Below are positions 11,700-22,300 of a stretch of DNA of 64,000 nucleotides, piece after piece. The stretch covers positions 248,001 to 312,000 of the forward strand of contig JAWZYV010012244.1 of the NCBI GenBank assembly GCA_038373885.1, written 5' to 3'. The notes under the pieces were generated by a model. It worked only from the letters and a program-made list of their open reading frames with translations. It had not been told where the DNA came from and ran no database searches. Made by a program: the position numbers and the translations under genes. How positions within the stretch are numbered: position 1 is the stretch's first letter; each line of letters starts with the position of its first letter. The DNA is from Cheiracanthium punctorium (Eukaryota; Arthropoda; Arachnida; Araneae; Cheiracanthiidae).

Positions 11700-11955
11700 G
11701 CGGTCACTCTTAAAAAGGGTCATAGCTCACTCTTGATCAGAGCGCTCCACTCTTTAAGGGATGGCGTGCTGTCACCCTTTCCTTAGAGTGAGGCACTCTT
11801 TCCCGGAGTGGGTTTTTGAATTCTCACTCCTAGTCCAGAGTCAGAAATGTCACTCTTCAGAATAGTGATTTCTCACTCTATGGAGGTTGGCTGATTTTTG
11901 TCACGAAGGTAGGGTGATATATCACTCCTCAGCACTGGTTTTTCACTCTTGATTA
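11700..11955. repeat. Regularly spaced CACTC-motif array
   Basis: CACTC/CACCC/CACGA motifs start at about 11705, 11728, 11748, 11773, 11794, 11825, 11851, 11874, 11902, 11923 and 11944. That is eleven sites with 20-31 base spacing, many paired with inverse GAGTG/AGAGTG. It is either a degenerate short tandem repeat or a cluster of binding sites. No gene is recognised downstream. Confidence 0.6.
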
Positions 11956-12112
11956 TTAAGAGAGTAAACAACCTGAGATGCGCAGAAGCAGAAGCTGCGC
12001 AGTTACCGAGTGTGCGTAGCGCCATCTGTTTGCAACTACGGCGTTATCCAACTTTCTAAGAGAAGTGTCCCCCTCCTATAAATTTACCTTCGTGGGATCG
12101 AAGTATGATCCT

Positions 12113-12800
12113 CCAACAGTGTTCTTAAACGAAAATTTCCCTCTGCTGTTTAGGTTCGTTTGCAGCCACTGTCCCTTTAATTGTGGAGTTCCATCCCCTT
12201 GTTCTGTCTGGAAGTTGGATTAGAATCCAGGAAAAGTGTTCTTAAACAGACGTTTCCATCTACTGCTCCCAGGGACCGATCTACACACTTGGGGGTCCAG
12301 GGCACAGATACTTTTGGGGGCCCCCGCACAAAAATTTTCCGCAGACTATTACTTAATTAAATTAAGTTAAAACCAATTATCATTCCTTAGTTAACCATAC
12401 ATAAACATTTACAATTCAGTAAAATGTCACGACAGATACCACTTATAAGAATTTTTCGATTTTGAAATGTTTTTATGGGTATTTACAGCCGTCACACACC
12501 TTTGAAAAGATAAAAGAAGGAGCATGCTGAGGTGTCCGGACGAATTGCGAATATCGAATTTATCGAATGTCGAATCCAATGCATAATTTTTAGCGTTACA
12601 AGTTACATTAAATTAAAAATTTTGAATATTTGTGATGAAATGAAGTAATCAGAGATTTTTCTCTTGAGAGATAATTTTAGTAGCTATTATGATTACATAA
12701 AAGGAAGTTTGGGGGCCCCTAAAAATCGGGGGCCCAGGGCACGTGCCCCGAATGCCCCGCCGTAAATCAGTCCCTGACCGGTTCGATTGCAGGCAAGTTC
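12113..12800. repeat. Diverged direct duplication, second copy holding a MITE
   Basis: 'gtgttcttaaac...tttcc.tctgctg' at ~12,120 recurs at ~12,236. The phrase 'ggttcg.ttgcag' that follows directly in the first copy is separated in the second by the 507-bp element at 12,270-12,776. The first copy therefore looks like an empty site. No coding content. Confidence 0.45.
12270..12776. mobile_element. hAT-type MITE with CAGGGAC ends
   Basis: The left end CAGGGACCGATCTAC and the right end GTAAATCAGTCCCTG form an imperfect TIR. G-rich 'gggggcccc' blocks lie inside both ends. It appears inserted relative to the neighbouring duplicated sequence. A clear 8-bp target duplication was not found. Confidence 0.55.
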
Positions 12801-13129
12801 CATTTCTTTGTGATTTTCCAAAACCATGTATTGTATATTATTTATCTAAAAATAAGGATTATCGAGAACCTCCTGTGAGTTTGGGATTACATGTAAAATA
12901 TTATGTTGGATGTACCTTATAAACGCTTATGATATATAAATAAAAATTGATGAATTGGAGAACACGATGAATTCGGGGAACGGCGAAAGCAGGTCGAAAA
13001 AGTAGGATTTTCCGTGGTTCTTCTTCTTCGGAGCGCGCACGTCACTTCCTTTACTGAGCGTTATCTCCGTCAGAAAAAAAATCTGAGTTGCTCCCTAGTC
13101 GCCACTAAAGAAGTTTTACTTCAAAAAAC

Positions 13130-13635
13130 CTCTTTATTTTTCTCTGACTTTTCTCTTTATTTTCTGACCTCTTTATTTTTCTGACTCTGTGAACTAATAG
13201 TATTATAATGTATGTAAAAAAAAACTCGGCTGTTCGAGCCTCGTCGGGGGGAGACCCCCCTGAACCCCCCTAATTTTTTAGTTTCATTATTGCTATATTA
13301 AAACGATATTAATTGACTATGTCATTTTATCTCGCATCTTTCGTGTATTTCGCCTGGTAAACCTATGTTAAAATTTTTATGATTGTAACCTATTTATAGA
13401 GAAATACATGTGACGCATATTCTACAGCTTATGAAATATTGTAACAACAGATTAAAGCTGTTGTGAACCAATAGTATTTAAATATATGTAAAATCATGTC
13501 GCATTTTTATGTCGCTTTTTGGGACACAATTTTCGGACAGTTTTCGATAAAGGGTATGAGAGATAAAATGACATAGTCATTAATAAAATAAAATGGTTGT
13601 CTGCCAGTCGTCGAAATTCGACCATAAAGCATTCA

Positions 13636-13666
<31 letters not shown>

Positions 13667-15283
13667 GAGCATGAATAAAGTTTTTCTGTCAAAGAATATG
13701 TCTCACCATTCCATATACACCTTGGATAAGAGACTATCTATCTATAGTGACCACTTTTGTACAATTGCACTTTATACAACCGCCACACTTTTCTGTGAAG
13801 ACGATGTTTTTGTAAAAACTCTATCATATTTTGCTAAATGCAAAGACAGCGCCAGCGAATGGGTCATAGGGTCATCACCCTCTACCGATCTTGGATTTCA
13901 CGCATTTAGTTTGCATTTTGAACAATTTAAGCTAATCTAAAAAGTCTAGTGGCACCCTCCGAAAATTGAACCTGAACCTATCTTCGGCTAAAGGCCCATT
14001 ATGTTTGGAGTTATGAAATTTTAAAAAGTCGAATGATTCAATTCTACTTGTTGAGGCGTACCACTGACCAAGTATGAAACCTTTCTGCCTCAATAAATTT
14101 CCCTTTTTTCGAATGATTGTCCTTGAGATTTATTTACTGTCATCGCATATTTGGAAATTGAGTTTTTTGAAAGGATATGGTAAAATAGTACCATAATAAT
14201 TTATAGGTGGAATTAAAATTATTTTATTGTCTGCGGTTCCAGTTCAAACTTCGCAATCAATAGCATTACGATGTATAAACTTGATGCGCATTCCTGTTCC
14301 ATGGACTAATGCTTCCTTTGTATTTAAGTTTCTTATTAGTATAACGATGTAGTTTACTAACTTATGTGGTGGCAAACTCTGTTATTTTTCTGTTAGCCAG
14401 GTGCGAATCCCGCCAACTGTTTTTTTGTTCTAGCCTCGTGAGGGGGAGACCCCTCTGTACCCCTTTAATTTTTTAGTTTCATTATTGCCATATTAAAACG
14501 ATATTAATTGACTACGTCATTTTATCTCTCATCTTTCGTGTATTTCGCCTGGTAACCCTAATGTTGAAATTTTTATGATTGTAACCTATTTATAGAAAAA
14601 TACATATGATGCATATTCTACAGCTTACGAAATACTGTAACAATAGATTAAAGCTGTTGTGCACTAATAGTATTTTATTATATGTAAAAAAATACATGTG
14701 ATGCATATTCTACAGCTTTCGAAATATTGTAACAATAGATTAAAGCTGTTGTGAACTAATAGTATTATAATGTATGTAAAAAAAACTCGGCTGTTTGAGC
14801 CTCGTCGGGGGGAAGACCCCCCTGAACCACCCTAATTTTTTAGTTTCATTATTGCTATATTAAAACGATATTAATTGACTATGTCATTTTATCTCGCATC
14901 TTTCGTGTATTTCGCCTGGTAAACCTATGTTAAAATTTTTATGATTGTAACCAATTTATAGAGAAATATTGTAACCTATTTATAGAGAAATACATGTGGC
15001 GCATATTCTACAGCTTACGAAATATTGTAACAAGTGATTAAAGCTGTTGTGAACTAATAGTATTTAAATATACATAAAAAATACATGTGATGCATATTCC
15101 ACATCTTACGAAATATTGTAACAATAGATTAAAGCTGTTGTGAACTAATAGTATTTAAATATATGTAAAATCATGTCGCATTTTTATGTCGCTTTTTTGG
15201 GACACATTTTTCGACAATTTTCAATAAAGTGTATGAGAGATAAAATGACATAGTCATTAATAAAATAAAATGGTTCTCCACAT
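13130..15283 (+). repeat. Helitron-type body with repeated modules
   Basis: A module running 'actcggctgttcgagcctcg', 'gacccccctgaaccccc', 'ttaattgactatgtcatttt', 'tatttcgcctggtaa', 'gattaaagctgttgtgaac' occurs at about 13,210-13,500, 14,420-14,700 and 14,775-15,180, with partial extra copies. The terminal phrase 'agagataaaatgacatagtc' occurs at 13,560 and 15,235. The block leads into sequence shared with the Helitron end at 20,917-21,237. A chance frame at 13,593-13,940 crosses a poly-T run and is not credible. Confidence 0.5.
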
Positions 15284-15467
15284 CATGTAATATCTAAGGT
15301 ATTAATGGTATAACTTAAATCTAAAAAAGAGTATGATGTAGAAATGAGACATTTTGAAAGTTAGGAATTTTCGCTGTAAACCTTCACGCTTTTCTTTTTC
15401 TGATCGCGAATGACACCGACATAGATTTTTGTGTCGTAATATTAACTATGTTCTCAAGTCAATACAT

Positions 15468-16186
15468 TAGAGATGAGACGGGCTCAGCCCGAGCCCGAAA
15501 GCCCGAGCCCGAGCCCGGGCCCGAACCGGGCTCGGGCTCTGTAATTCACAATTGCGTTCGGGCTCGGGCTCGTGAAAAATTTCTCCTTTATTGAACATAC
15601 TTCTTCAAACAGATTTTAAAAAGTGATTCATGAGGAAAATAAAAGTACAGTCAACTCCGGTTATAGTGAGCCTCTGGGGACCATCCAATTTCGTCCACTA
15701 ATATCAGAAGTTCACTAAAACCCAAGTGTCTTCATGATGGATAGAGATACTGTGTTTGAATCGGGACTAATGGTTTGCGTTCACTATATCCGATGGTTGA
15801 CTATATCCGGATTCACTATAACCGGAGTTGGCTGTACTTATAAAAAAAATAGCGGCACTGGCGCCTGGAAGGTGCGTAACTCTTTGGATATTTCAGAACG
15901 GCGGCTTATATTCATTAGTTAGTCATGAGATCCGATATTATTTGATAAACATATGGATAAATAAAGAATTAGAAAGTGCATTGAGAGTTTGCAGCTATAT
16001 TTGTCTTTAATTTGCACAAACGATAAAATTCATTGTATTCTATCAATGAAGTAATTGAATTTTTTTTTTTTTATATTTAACTGAAATTTCGGGCTCGGGC
16101 TCCGACATAAATAATATTGCTCGGGCTCGGGCGGGCTCGGATTAAAAGTTCTCGGGCTTCAAAAAATGAGCCCGAACTCATCTCTA
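15468..16186. mobile_element. hAT-type non-autonomous element, TSD CAATACAT
   Basis: A perfect 10-bp TIR (TAGAGATGAG / CTCATCTCTA) is flanked by a perfect 8-bp duplication CAATACAT (15,460-15,467 and 16,187-16,194), diagnostic of hAT-like transposition. Both ends carry GC-rich 'cgggctcgggctc' repeats. The 719-bp interior holds a nested pogo-like MITE and no transposase. The paralogous Helitron copy at ~21,050-21,090 lacks this insertion. Confidence 0.85.
15648..15834. mobile_element. Pogo/Tigger-like MITE nested in the hAT element
   Basis: CAGTCAACTCCGGTTATAGT and its near-perfect inverse at the right end form a ~22-bp TIR. TA dinucleotides flank both sides (15,646-15,647 and 15,835-15,836), as for Tc1/mariner-pogo elements. 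It is 187 bp and non-coding. Confidence 0.8.
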
Positions 16187-16347
16187 CAATACATGTACTA
16201 ACTTTACGAATAACTAATGAGTAACTTTACACCAAGAGTCAAATCATATTGCTTATTTTTAAATTCCAAATCACTGGTATCAATTCGAATTATGCATGTA
16301 AGAAAAAGTTTCGTTCCCTACCGTGCGGAGAACGGGTACGCAGCTAG

Positions 16348-17052
16348 GATATATTAAACAAGCTGACAATCTGCTCGATGACTGGATGGCATTTATAAGA
16401 AGGGATAGAAAAAAAATGTAATTTCTTAGGTATTTTATGTACAGCTTGAATTTGTTTGTTAAAGTCATCAAAGGTAATAGACGACTGCCATTTTTTTTGG
16501 GGGGGGGACGCAGACTTTCGACAGCAAGGCACAGCCAGACAGTAATTTGCATTTGGAAATTTCACGCTGCCTACATCAGTGTTGGGGAGGGCCCATACCG
16601 AGTTGTACCTATTGTCAAGAATTTTCTATAAATCGGGCCCTGTATAGAACATTTAATTACTAGTATGGTGTAAGTTTTTCCTTATGTTTCAGAATTTGAC
16701 GACTTGCTTTTTCTTGTAATGAATTTAAGTTAAAAATATATCTTAAAATTGTCTACTAAAACAATTTTACAATTTTCGACAAGTATATTCCAACTATATT
16801 TCAGCGTTTTAAATATTGTTTCGAGTGTGTATCATAATACATGAGTGTGCCGTGTTTGTCTTTCTTGGGTTGATACCTACTTTAACGCCCCAACTCTCGC
16901 CAAGGTAACGAAAATTAAACATATGCTGTGACCACGACGATTTTTTCTATTTATGTGGCAACCTTAATTTAGAATAAAAATGTCGATTTGGAACATCATG
17001 TAAGCACAGTTTCCATTCCTTATTTATTTATTTTGGGTTGCCAACAAATGTA
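16348..17052. repeat. Unassigned sequence and first monomer of a ~160-bp repeat
   Basis: 16,348-16,730 shows no recognised feature beyond a G-run at ~16,495. From ~16,735 to 16,870 lies a monomer ('cttaaaattgtctactaaaa', 'tatattccaactatattt', 'catgagtgtgccgtgtttg') of the tandem repeat that continues at 18,560. The pogo-like element at 17,053 lies between them. Confidence 0.5.
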
Positions 17053-18361
17053 CAGTGGAACCTGCCTAATGTGACCACCCTCGGGATCGACAAAACTGGT
17101 CACCTTACAAAGGTAGCACTTTAATAAATTTGTTTATGCTTACAATTTAAATAACACTTGTACAAACTCTCTACAGTTTATTTATAACAGATCTCAAAAT
17201 CGATAAATATCCATAAACCAAAAAAAAAAAAAAAAGGAATGTAAGGAGTAAAATACTGAAACATTAAAATGCACATTGCATACAAATTGTGTGCGACTTC
17301 CTTATACTTACGTTTCAATCTGTATTTTAATACTTCTTGGTCACAATGAATAATAAAATATGAATAAAAAATATAAATTTCCATTTTGCAGCTTGACATA
17401 TTACTAAAGTACAGTTTGAATGTTTGGGTTGTTTTCATGTTTGCACAAATATAGTTCATGATATAATTTTCACTAGTGTACATCAAGAACACATTGCTTA
17501 GATAACACACTGTGCTGTAACAGCAAAGTTCTAAAAAGGCTGGTCGCCAAATAAATCGCCAGGTTGAAAAAATGAAAAGAAATGTTAGGCTTTATACATG
17601 GTTGGCAAAATTTAAATTTGACTCGCCACAGGGGTGATTAGAATATAGTTTTTGTAGCCTATATAAAATTATTGTAATCCTGTGGGAAAGGAAGAAAATT
17701 AAATATATTCACAGACTACAGACGCCAACAAAATGCATTACAAAGGCTAAAACCAAAGTAAATTAAGAAACAGTTAAATAGCTCCCATTGACAGATGGGA
17801 GATTTAAAATGGCAAGAGTATTGCATTTAGAATAGGTAAAGGGAAATCAGAAGTACTCATAAATGTGCGATTAACTTCATGAAAAGTAATTATAAATATG
17901 TGATTAATCGCATCCCACACACCTCTTACCAGAAACCACACTGAATCAATTTTAGCATCAACAGAAATATAAAAGAATAATCTAGACTAAAACAAGTTTT
18001 CCTTTTTAATTTATTTATCTATTTTTTTATTTTTATTTGTTTTATTTATTCATCTATTGAGAACAAGTGTTACAGAAGAGAGAATCAGTGTTGAGATCAA
18101 ATCTTGTGTTAAACAACTGAAAGGGGATATAGCATTCTATATTATCTGAATGTGTTTTATATTTAAGAGGCAGTTTATAGTGGAAAGCGGTCACATTTGG
18201 CAGGTTAAAAAACTTAAATTTGGCAGATTATCTGGTCACTAAACAGTTTTCGCAGGTGGTCACTTTACAGGATATTTTCCCCATACATTTTTTATGAATT
18301 ACAATGAAATTTCATAAAAGTGTTCACTTTAGACAGGCGGTCACATTAGCAGGTTCCACTG
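17053..18361. mobile_element. Pogo/Tigger-like MITE, 1.3 kb
   Basis: The left end CAGTGGAACCTGCCTAATGT and the right end, whose inverse reads CAGTGGAACCTGCTAATGTG, form the TIR. TA precedes the left end; the right flank is CA, one base changed. The phrase 'ggtcac' recurs inside both ends. No transposase frame survives; a 110-codon - strand frame at 17,178-17,510 is low-complexity. Confidence 0.7.
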
Positions 18362-18544
18362 CAGTTTTAATAATTAAGTGTCTTCAAATTCCTTAGCTGG
18401 TGCGTTTATCACAAATTTGTTCACTTTTGTTTCCATCTAGTTTGTTTGGCAGCGTTAAAACTTGCGCATAGCTCCTGGAGACCATGACTGCAAAGCTTGC
18501 CAAAGTGAGGTGATTTTTCAGATTGGCGAGAGTGGGGGCGTTAA

Positions 18545-19140
18545 AACAGGAATCAAATCTTTCTTGTACCATAAAACACATCTTTGGAATCGAAATCTAT
18601 CTTAAAATCGCCTACTGAAACTGTTTTACAATCTCCGACAAGCATATTCCAACTATACTTCACCATATTAAATACTGTTTGGAATGGGAATCATAATCCA
18701 TGAGTGTGTCGTATTTGTCTTTCTTGTTCCATAAAAGACATATTTGGAAACAAAATCTATCTTAAAAATCACCTACTAAAACTGTTTTACAACCTTTGTT
18801 AAGCATATTCAAACTATCCTCTACCATTTTAAATACAGTTTGTAATGGGCATCCGCATCATAATCCATGAGTGTGCCGTGTTTTCCTTCCTTGTTCGGCA
18901 AAAAACTTCTTTGGAATAGAAATCTATATTAAATTCGCCTACCAAAACTGTTTAACAATTTTCGCCAGGCATAGTCAAATTATACTTCACCTTCATAAAT
19001 ACCATTTGGAAAGTGTATCATGATCCATGAATGTATAGTATTTGACTTCTCTGTTCCAAAAAACACTTCTTCGGAATTGAAATCTATATTAAAATCGCCT
19101 ACTAAAACTATTTTACAACCTTCGCCAGAAATTTTCTAAC
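18545..19140. repeat. ~160-bp tandem repeat, four diverged monomers
   Basis: Equivalent points ('ctatcttaaaatcgcctac' and variants) fall at about 18,601, 18,761, 18,928 and 19,088, giving a period of 160-167 bp. Each monomer also carries 'ccatgagtgt' and 'tgttcca'. A fifth monomer lies at 16,735, on the other side of the pogo-like element. Confidence 0.7.
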
Positions 19141-19151
19141 TAAACTCGTAA

Positions 19152-19985
19152 TCCTGCTAATATTATAAATGTCAATGTTTGTATGTATGTTTGTTATTCT
19201 TTCACGCTGAAACGGATTGACGGATTTCAATGAAATTTGGATTAAATACAGTTAAAGTGCTGGATTAACAAACAGGCTACTTTTTCTCGCGCGAAAATAA
19301 CACTGTTTCTATAATTAAAAAAAAAACTTCTTTTATAAAAAAAAAAAAGAATACTTTTGAGCTTTTTTTTTTTCAAAGCCGTCGATAGAGGGCGCAAACT
19401 TATAGAATACGCAGTTTTTAATCAATAAAATCACCTGAATAAGTTTTTCCTTCTGATGTTGATTTATAAGCGGACTACGGGCCAAGCACACAAATCTGAA
19501 ATACATGTTTCACCAACAAACAAAAAAGAAGTTTTTCAAATTTTCATTCAGTTCGAATTATGCATTTTTCTGCTCGTCTTTTCCCCCTTATATTTCTAAT
19601 GTATTACAACCAGAAAAAGGATATTAGAAATATCAATTTTAATTTTGTTTAATCACACTCATGAATAATGATAAACTTTCCAACTTAATGGAATAACTAA
19701 AGAAAATAGGGGAGACGCATAGATTATGATACGTTTTTAATATATAACACTTTAGTGTGTATTTAAAATCGGAAAATGTTTTAGATTACCTTAGTTCTTT
19801 TTTTTTTATATTATGAAAGAACGGCTAATATATTCAGAAGCTCTAGCATTACAATTCCTTTAACACTCCTTTCCATTTTTTGATAACGGCCAATATACCC
19901 TGAAGCTCTTCAGAATTAATATAGGACGAAAATAGTTTGTACCTTTTTGTAAGTTTTTATCCTTAAAACATCTTATTTTTGTTAC
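19152..19985 (+). mobile_element. Helitron 5' end (TCCTGCTAATATTATAAA)
   Basis: TC preceded by A starts a sequence of the type seen at arthropod Helitron 5' ends, followed by 'ggatttcaatgaaatttgg'. The interior (19,545-19,700) matches 47,330-47,480. A second such 5' end is at 38,260. No matching + strand CTAG end is securely identified, so this is a partial element. Confidence 0.45.
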
Positions 19986-20143
19986 CAGGGGCGGCCCGAC
20001 ACGGTAAGCAAGGGAATCATCGCATCGGGGAGCCGCCAGCTTCGAAGGATGCGTCATGTCGAACTCAAAAACTAAGTAGAGCATAAAAGGGGGCGTCTTT
20101 TTTACTTTAGCAGGGGACGCCACTTGCAATAAGGCCGACCCTG
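19986..20143. mobile_element. hAT-type MITE, 158 bp
   Basis: Ends CAGGGGCGGCC / GGCCGACCCTG, flanked by TTTGTTAC (19,978-19,985) and TTTGTAAC (20,144-20,151), an 8-bp duplication with one mismatch. Confidence 0.75.
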
Positions 20144-20203
20144 TTTGTAACCATCTTAATTTTAAATTCCATTCAGAATCTGAGGTATTTCAGTGCCAAG
20201 AAA

Positions 20204-20520
20204 GCCGGTGAGAAACAAAAGATTTGTTAAGATGGCCAACCAACTGGTCGCCAGACAAGGGCGGATTAAAGGGGGGGGGCGGAGGGGGCAACCGCCCCAC
20301 CCCGAGAAAAGAGAAATTAATGTAAAAGATCCTATTTCGCTTCCATAAAATGGATGTATATGTTAATCTTCTAATTAACCGCCCCCTCGACAAACTTCCA
20401 ATAATCCGCCACTGTCGCCAGAGGCGGCTAGTATATTTATAATAAACTAGCCGCCTCCGGCGACCAGTTGGTTCGCCATTTTAATAAATCTTGGTCGGAG
20501 AGAATCTTGTTTCTCACTAA
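20204..20520. repeat. Fold-back palindrome interrupted by a MITE
   Basis: The left arm ('gtgagaaac', 'aagatggccaaccaactggt', 'cgcc') and, after the inserted MITE, 'gaggcggctagt' are mirrored by 'actagccgcctc', 'ggcgaccagttggttcgcca' and 'gtttctcac' on the right. With the MITE removed the arms are ~65 bp around a ~10-base AT loop. This is a foldback-type element or a cruciform-forming repeat. Confidence 0.7.
20256..20414. mobile_element. hAT-type MITE, TSD TCGCCAGA
   Basis: CAAGGGCGGATTAA at the left and TAATCCGCCACTG at the right form the TIR. A perfect 8-bp duplication TCGCCAGA lies at 20,248-20,255 and 20,415-20,422. A related copy is at 29,801-29,964. Confidence 0.85.
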
Positions 20521-20916
20521 ATCACCCCTGAATCACTCACACATTTACGTTACATCGTGAGAAAAACCGTCCAAATCTCCAATTTTTAGATAATCAGCCG
20601 TCTGGTAGACTAGAACCCTGGGCCTTTATACTTCAGTTATCTACCATTTTCAGTATCTTATCAACTCGGCTCGGGTGAGCACATATTGTTTTAGACACCA
20701 TCTCCGGCCTTTAAATGTCTAATACGTAACAAAAGATAGTGCGTGCATGAATTTAGATTAATGAATCAAATTTCCATTTGAAAAGTATTGAACAAAATTT
20801 TATAGCTGGTATTTAAAAAAAAATACAAAATAAAAATGAGAAAAACTAAGATTTGGAAAAAATATTGGACTTAAAATTAAAATTCAATAATCACATGTAT
20901 AAATTTTATTTATACA

Positions 20917-21237
20917 CTAGCTAACCCGTTCTCCGCACGGTAGGGAACGAAACTTTTTCTTACATCTATAATTCGAATTGATTCCAATGATTTGGAATCT
21001 AAAAATAAGCAAAATGATTTGACTCTTGGCGTAAAGTTACTCATTAGTTATTCGTAAAGTTAATATAAGTACTGACCTGAGACATTGTTAATATTATGAC
21101 ACAAAAACTATGTCGGTGTCATTCGCGATCAGAAAAAGAAAAGCGTGACGGTTTGCAGCGAAAATTCCTAACTTTCAAAATATCGCATTTCTACATCATA
21201 CTCTTTTTTAGATTTAAGTTATACCACCTTAGATACT
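20917..21237 (-). mobile_element. Helitron 3' end, - strand
   Basis: Read on the - strand it ends with hairpin CCGTgcggagaACGG and CTAG followed by T. The sequence is homologous to 15,284-16,347. It continues beyond the inserted 4.7-kb element at 25,963-26,000, where 'catgatgtggagaacc' resumes. Confidence 0.65.
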
Positions 21238-21889
21238 AGTAGTAAGGAAAGGAGAGTTCTGCCCATGCGGATCCCATGTTAATTCTGCGGATCCGTTCGG
21301 ATGCTTTACCTGGGCTGAGCGGGGAAGGGGACGTGGTCGGAACGGATGTTGAGATGGGATGGGGAGGGGAAGTTGATCGGATGTTGGAAGGATTGATAAG
21401 AATTTTTTTTTCCTTTTTTTTTCAAATAAGGGGACTTGTAATTTTTTCAGACTTTGACACATTTTTCAAATAAGGGGATCTGTAATATTTTCAGACTTTA
21501 ACAATTTTTTCAAATAAGGGACTTGGAAAAAATTTTTCAGACATTAACATATTTTTGAAATAAGGGGTCTTGGAAAAATTTTTGAGATTGTGATGTATTC
21601 TCTAATGAAAATAAGGGACTTTGTTATATTTTAAAATAAGCTATACTTTATGAATTAAACCTGAAATAAAAAATATTTTTATAAAATGAGGACCCACTAG
21701 CCACCCGGTAGAACGTCTACCGCCTCATTTCAAATAAAAATTTTTACTGTGCCTTTCCCCATCACGCTAGCCTCGCATGAATGGAGACAGGGCGTAGCAA
21801 AGAGGATGCGTTGTTGTTTTTGTTTCTTTAAATAATAATTAACTATGTGGAGCTCAGAAACGTACAACATCCCCAGGAGGCCTACGAAC

Positions 21890-22300
21890 TTTAATTTTAA
21901 TTTAATTAAGTAATTTTACAACAAATATTTTTTTAACCAAGAGTTTTAATTTTAAGTTAATAATTAATTTTACAACAAAAATTTTTTTAATCAAGAATTA
22001 ATTTATTTTTTAACCAAGTTTTAATTTTAAGTTAATAATTAATTTTACAATAAAAATTTTTTTTAATCAAGAATTAATTTATTTTTTAACCAAGTTTTAA
22101 TTTTAAGTTAAATAATTTTACAACAAATATTTTTTTAATCAAGAGTTAATTTATTTTTATTTTTATAACCAAGTTTTAATTTATCAAGAAAAAATTTTAA
22201 TCAAGAGTTTTAATTTTAAGTTAAATAATTTTACAACAAATATTTTTTTAATCAAGTGTTTTTAATTTATCAAGAAAAAAAAATTTAATCAAGTGTTTTA
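21890..22300. repeat. AT-rich minisatellite inside the long-TIR element
   Basis: Repeated 'ttttaattttaagttaataa', 'ttttacaacaaa', 'tttttaatcaag' units of roughly 70 bp with variable trimming. Confidence 0.7.

Larger units (their letters stand above)
15284..16347 (+). mobile_element. Helitron 3' region with CTAG end (interrupted by hAT MITE)
   Basis: It ends with the hairpin CCGTgcggagaACGG, a short spacer and CTAG at 16,344-16,347, the 3' layout of a Helitron. The following base is G rather than the expected T. The sequence at 15,284-15,467 plus 16,195-16,347 matches the inverted copy at 20,917-21,237, except for the hAT MITE insertion. The 5' TC end was not located. Confidence 0.6.

Noticed and set aside
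13593..13940. 115-codon + strand open frame
   Set aside because: Crosses a poly-T run giving a phenylalanine string, lies in Helitron-type repeats, and shows no family motif.
17178..17510. 110-codon - strand frame
   Set aside because: Inside a pogo-like MITE, low complexity, no DDE or HTH motif.
21229..21473. Overlapping open frames on both strands at the long-TIR left arm, repeated at 25,733-25,964
   Set aside because: They are the two inverted arms of a non-coding element; frames are shadows of purine/pyrimidine-rich sequence.
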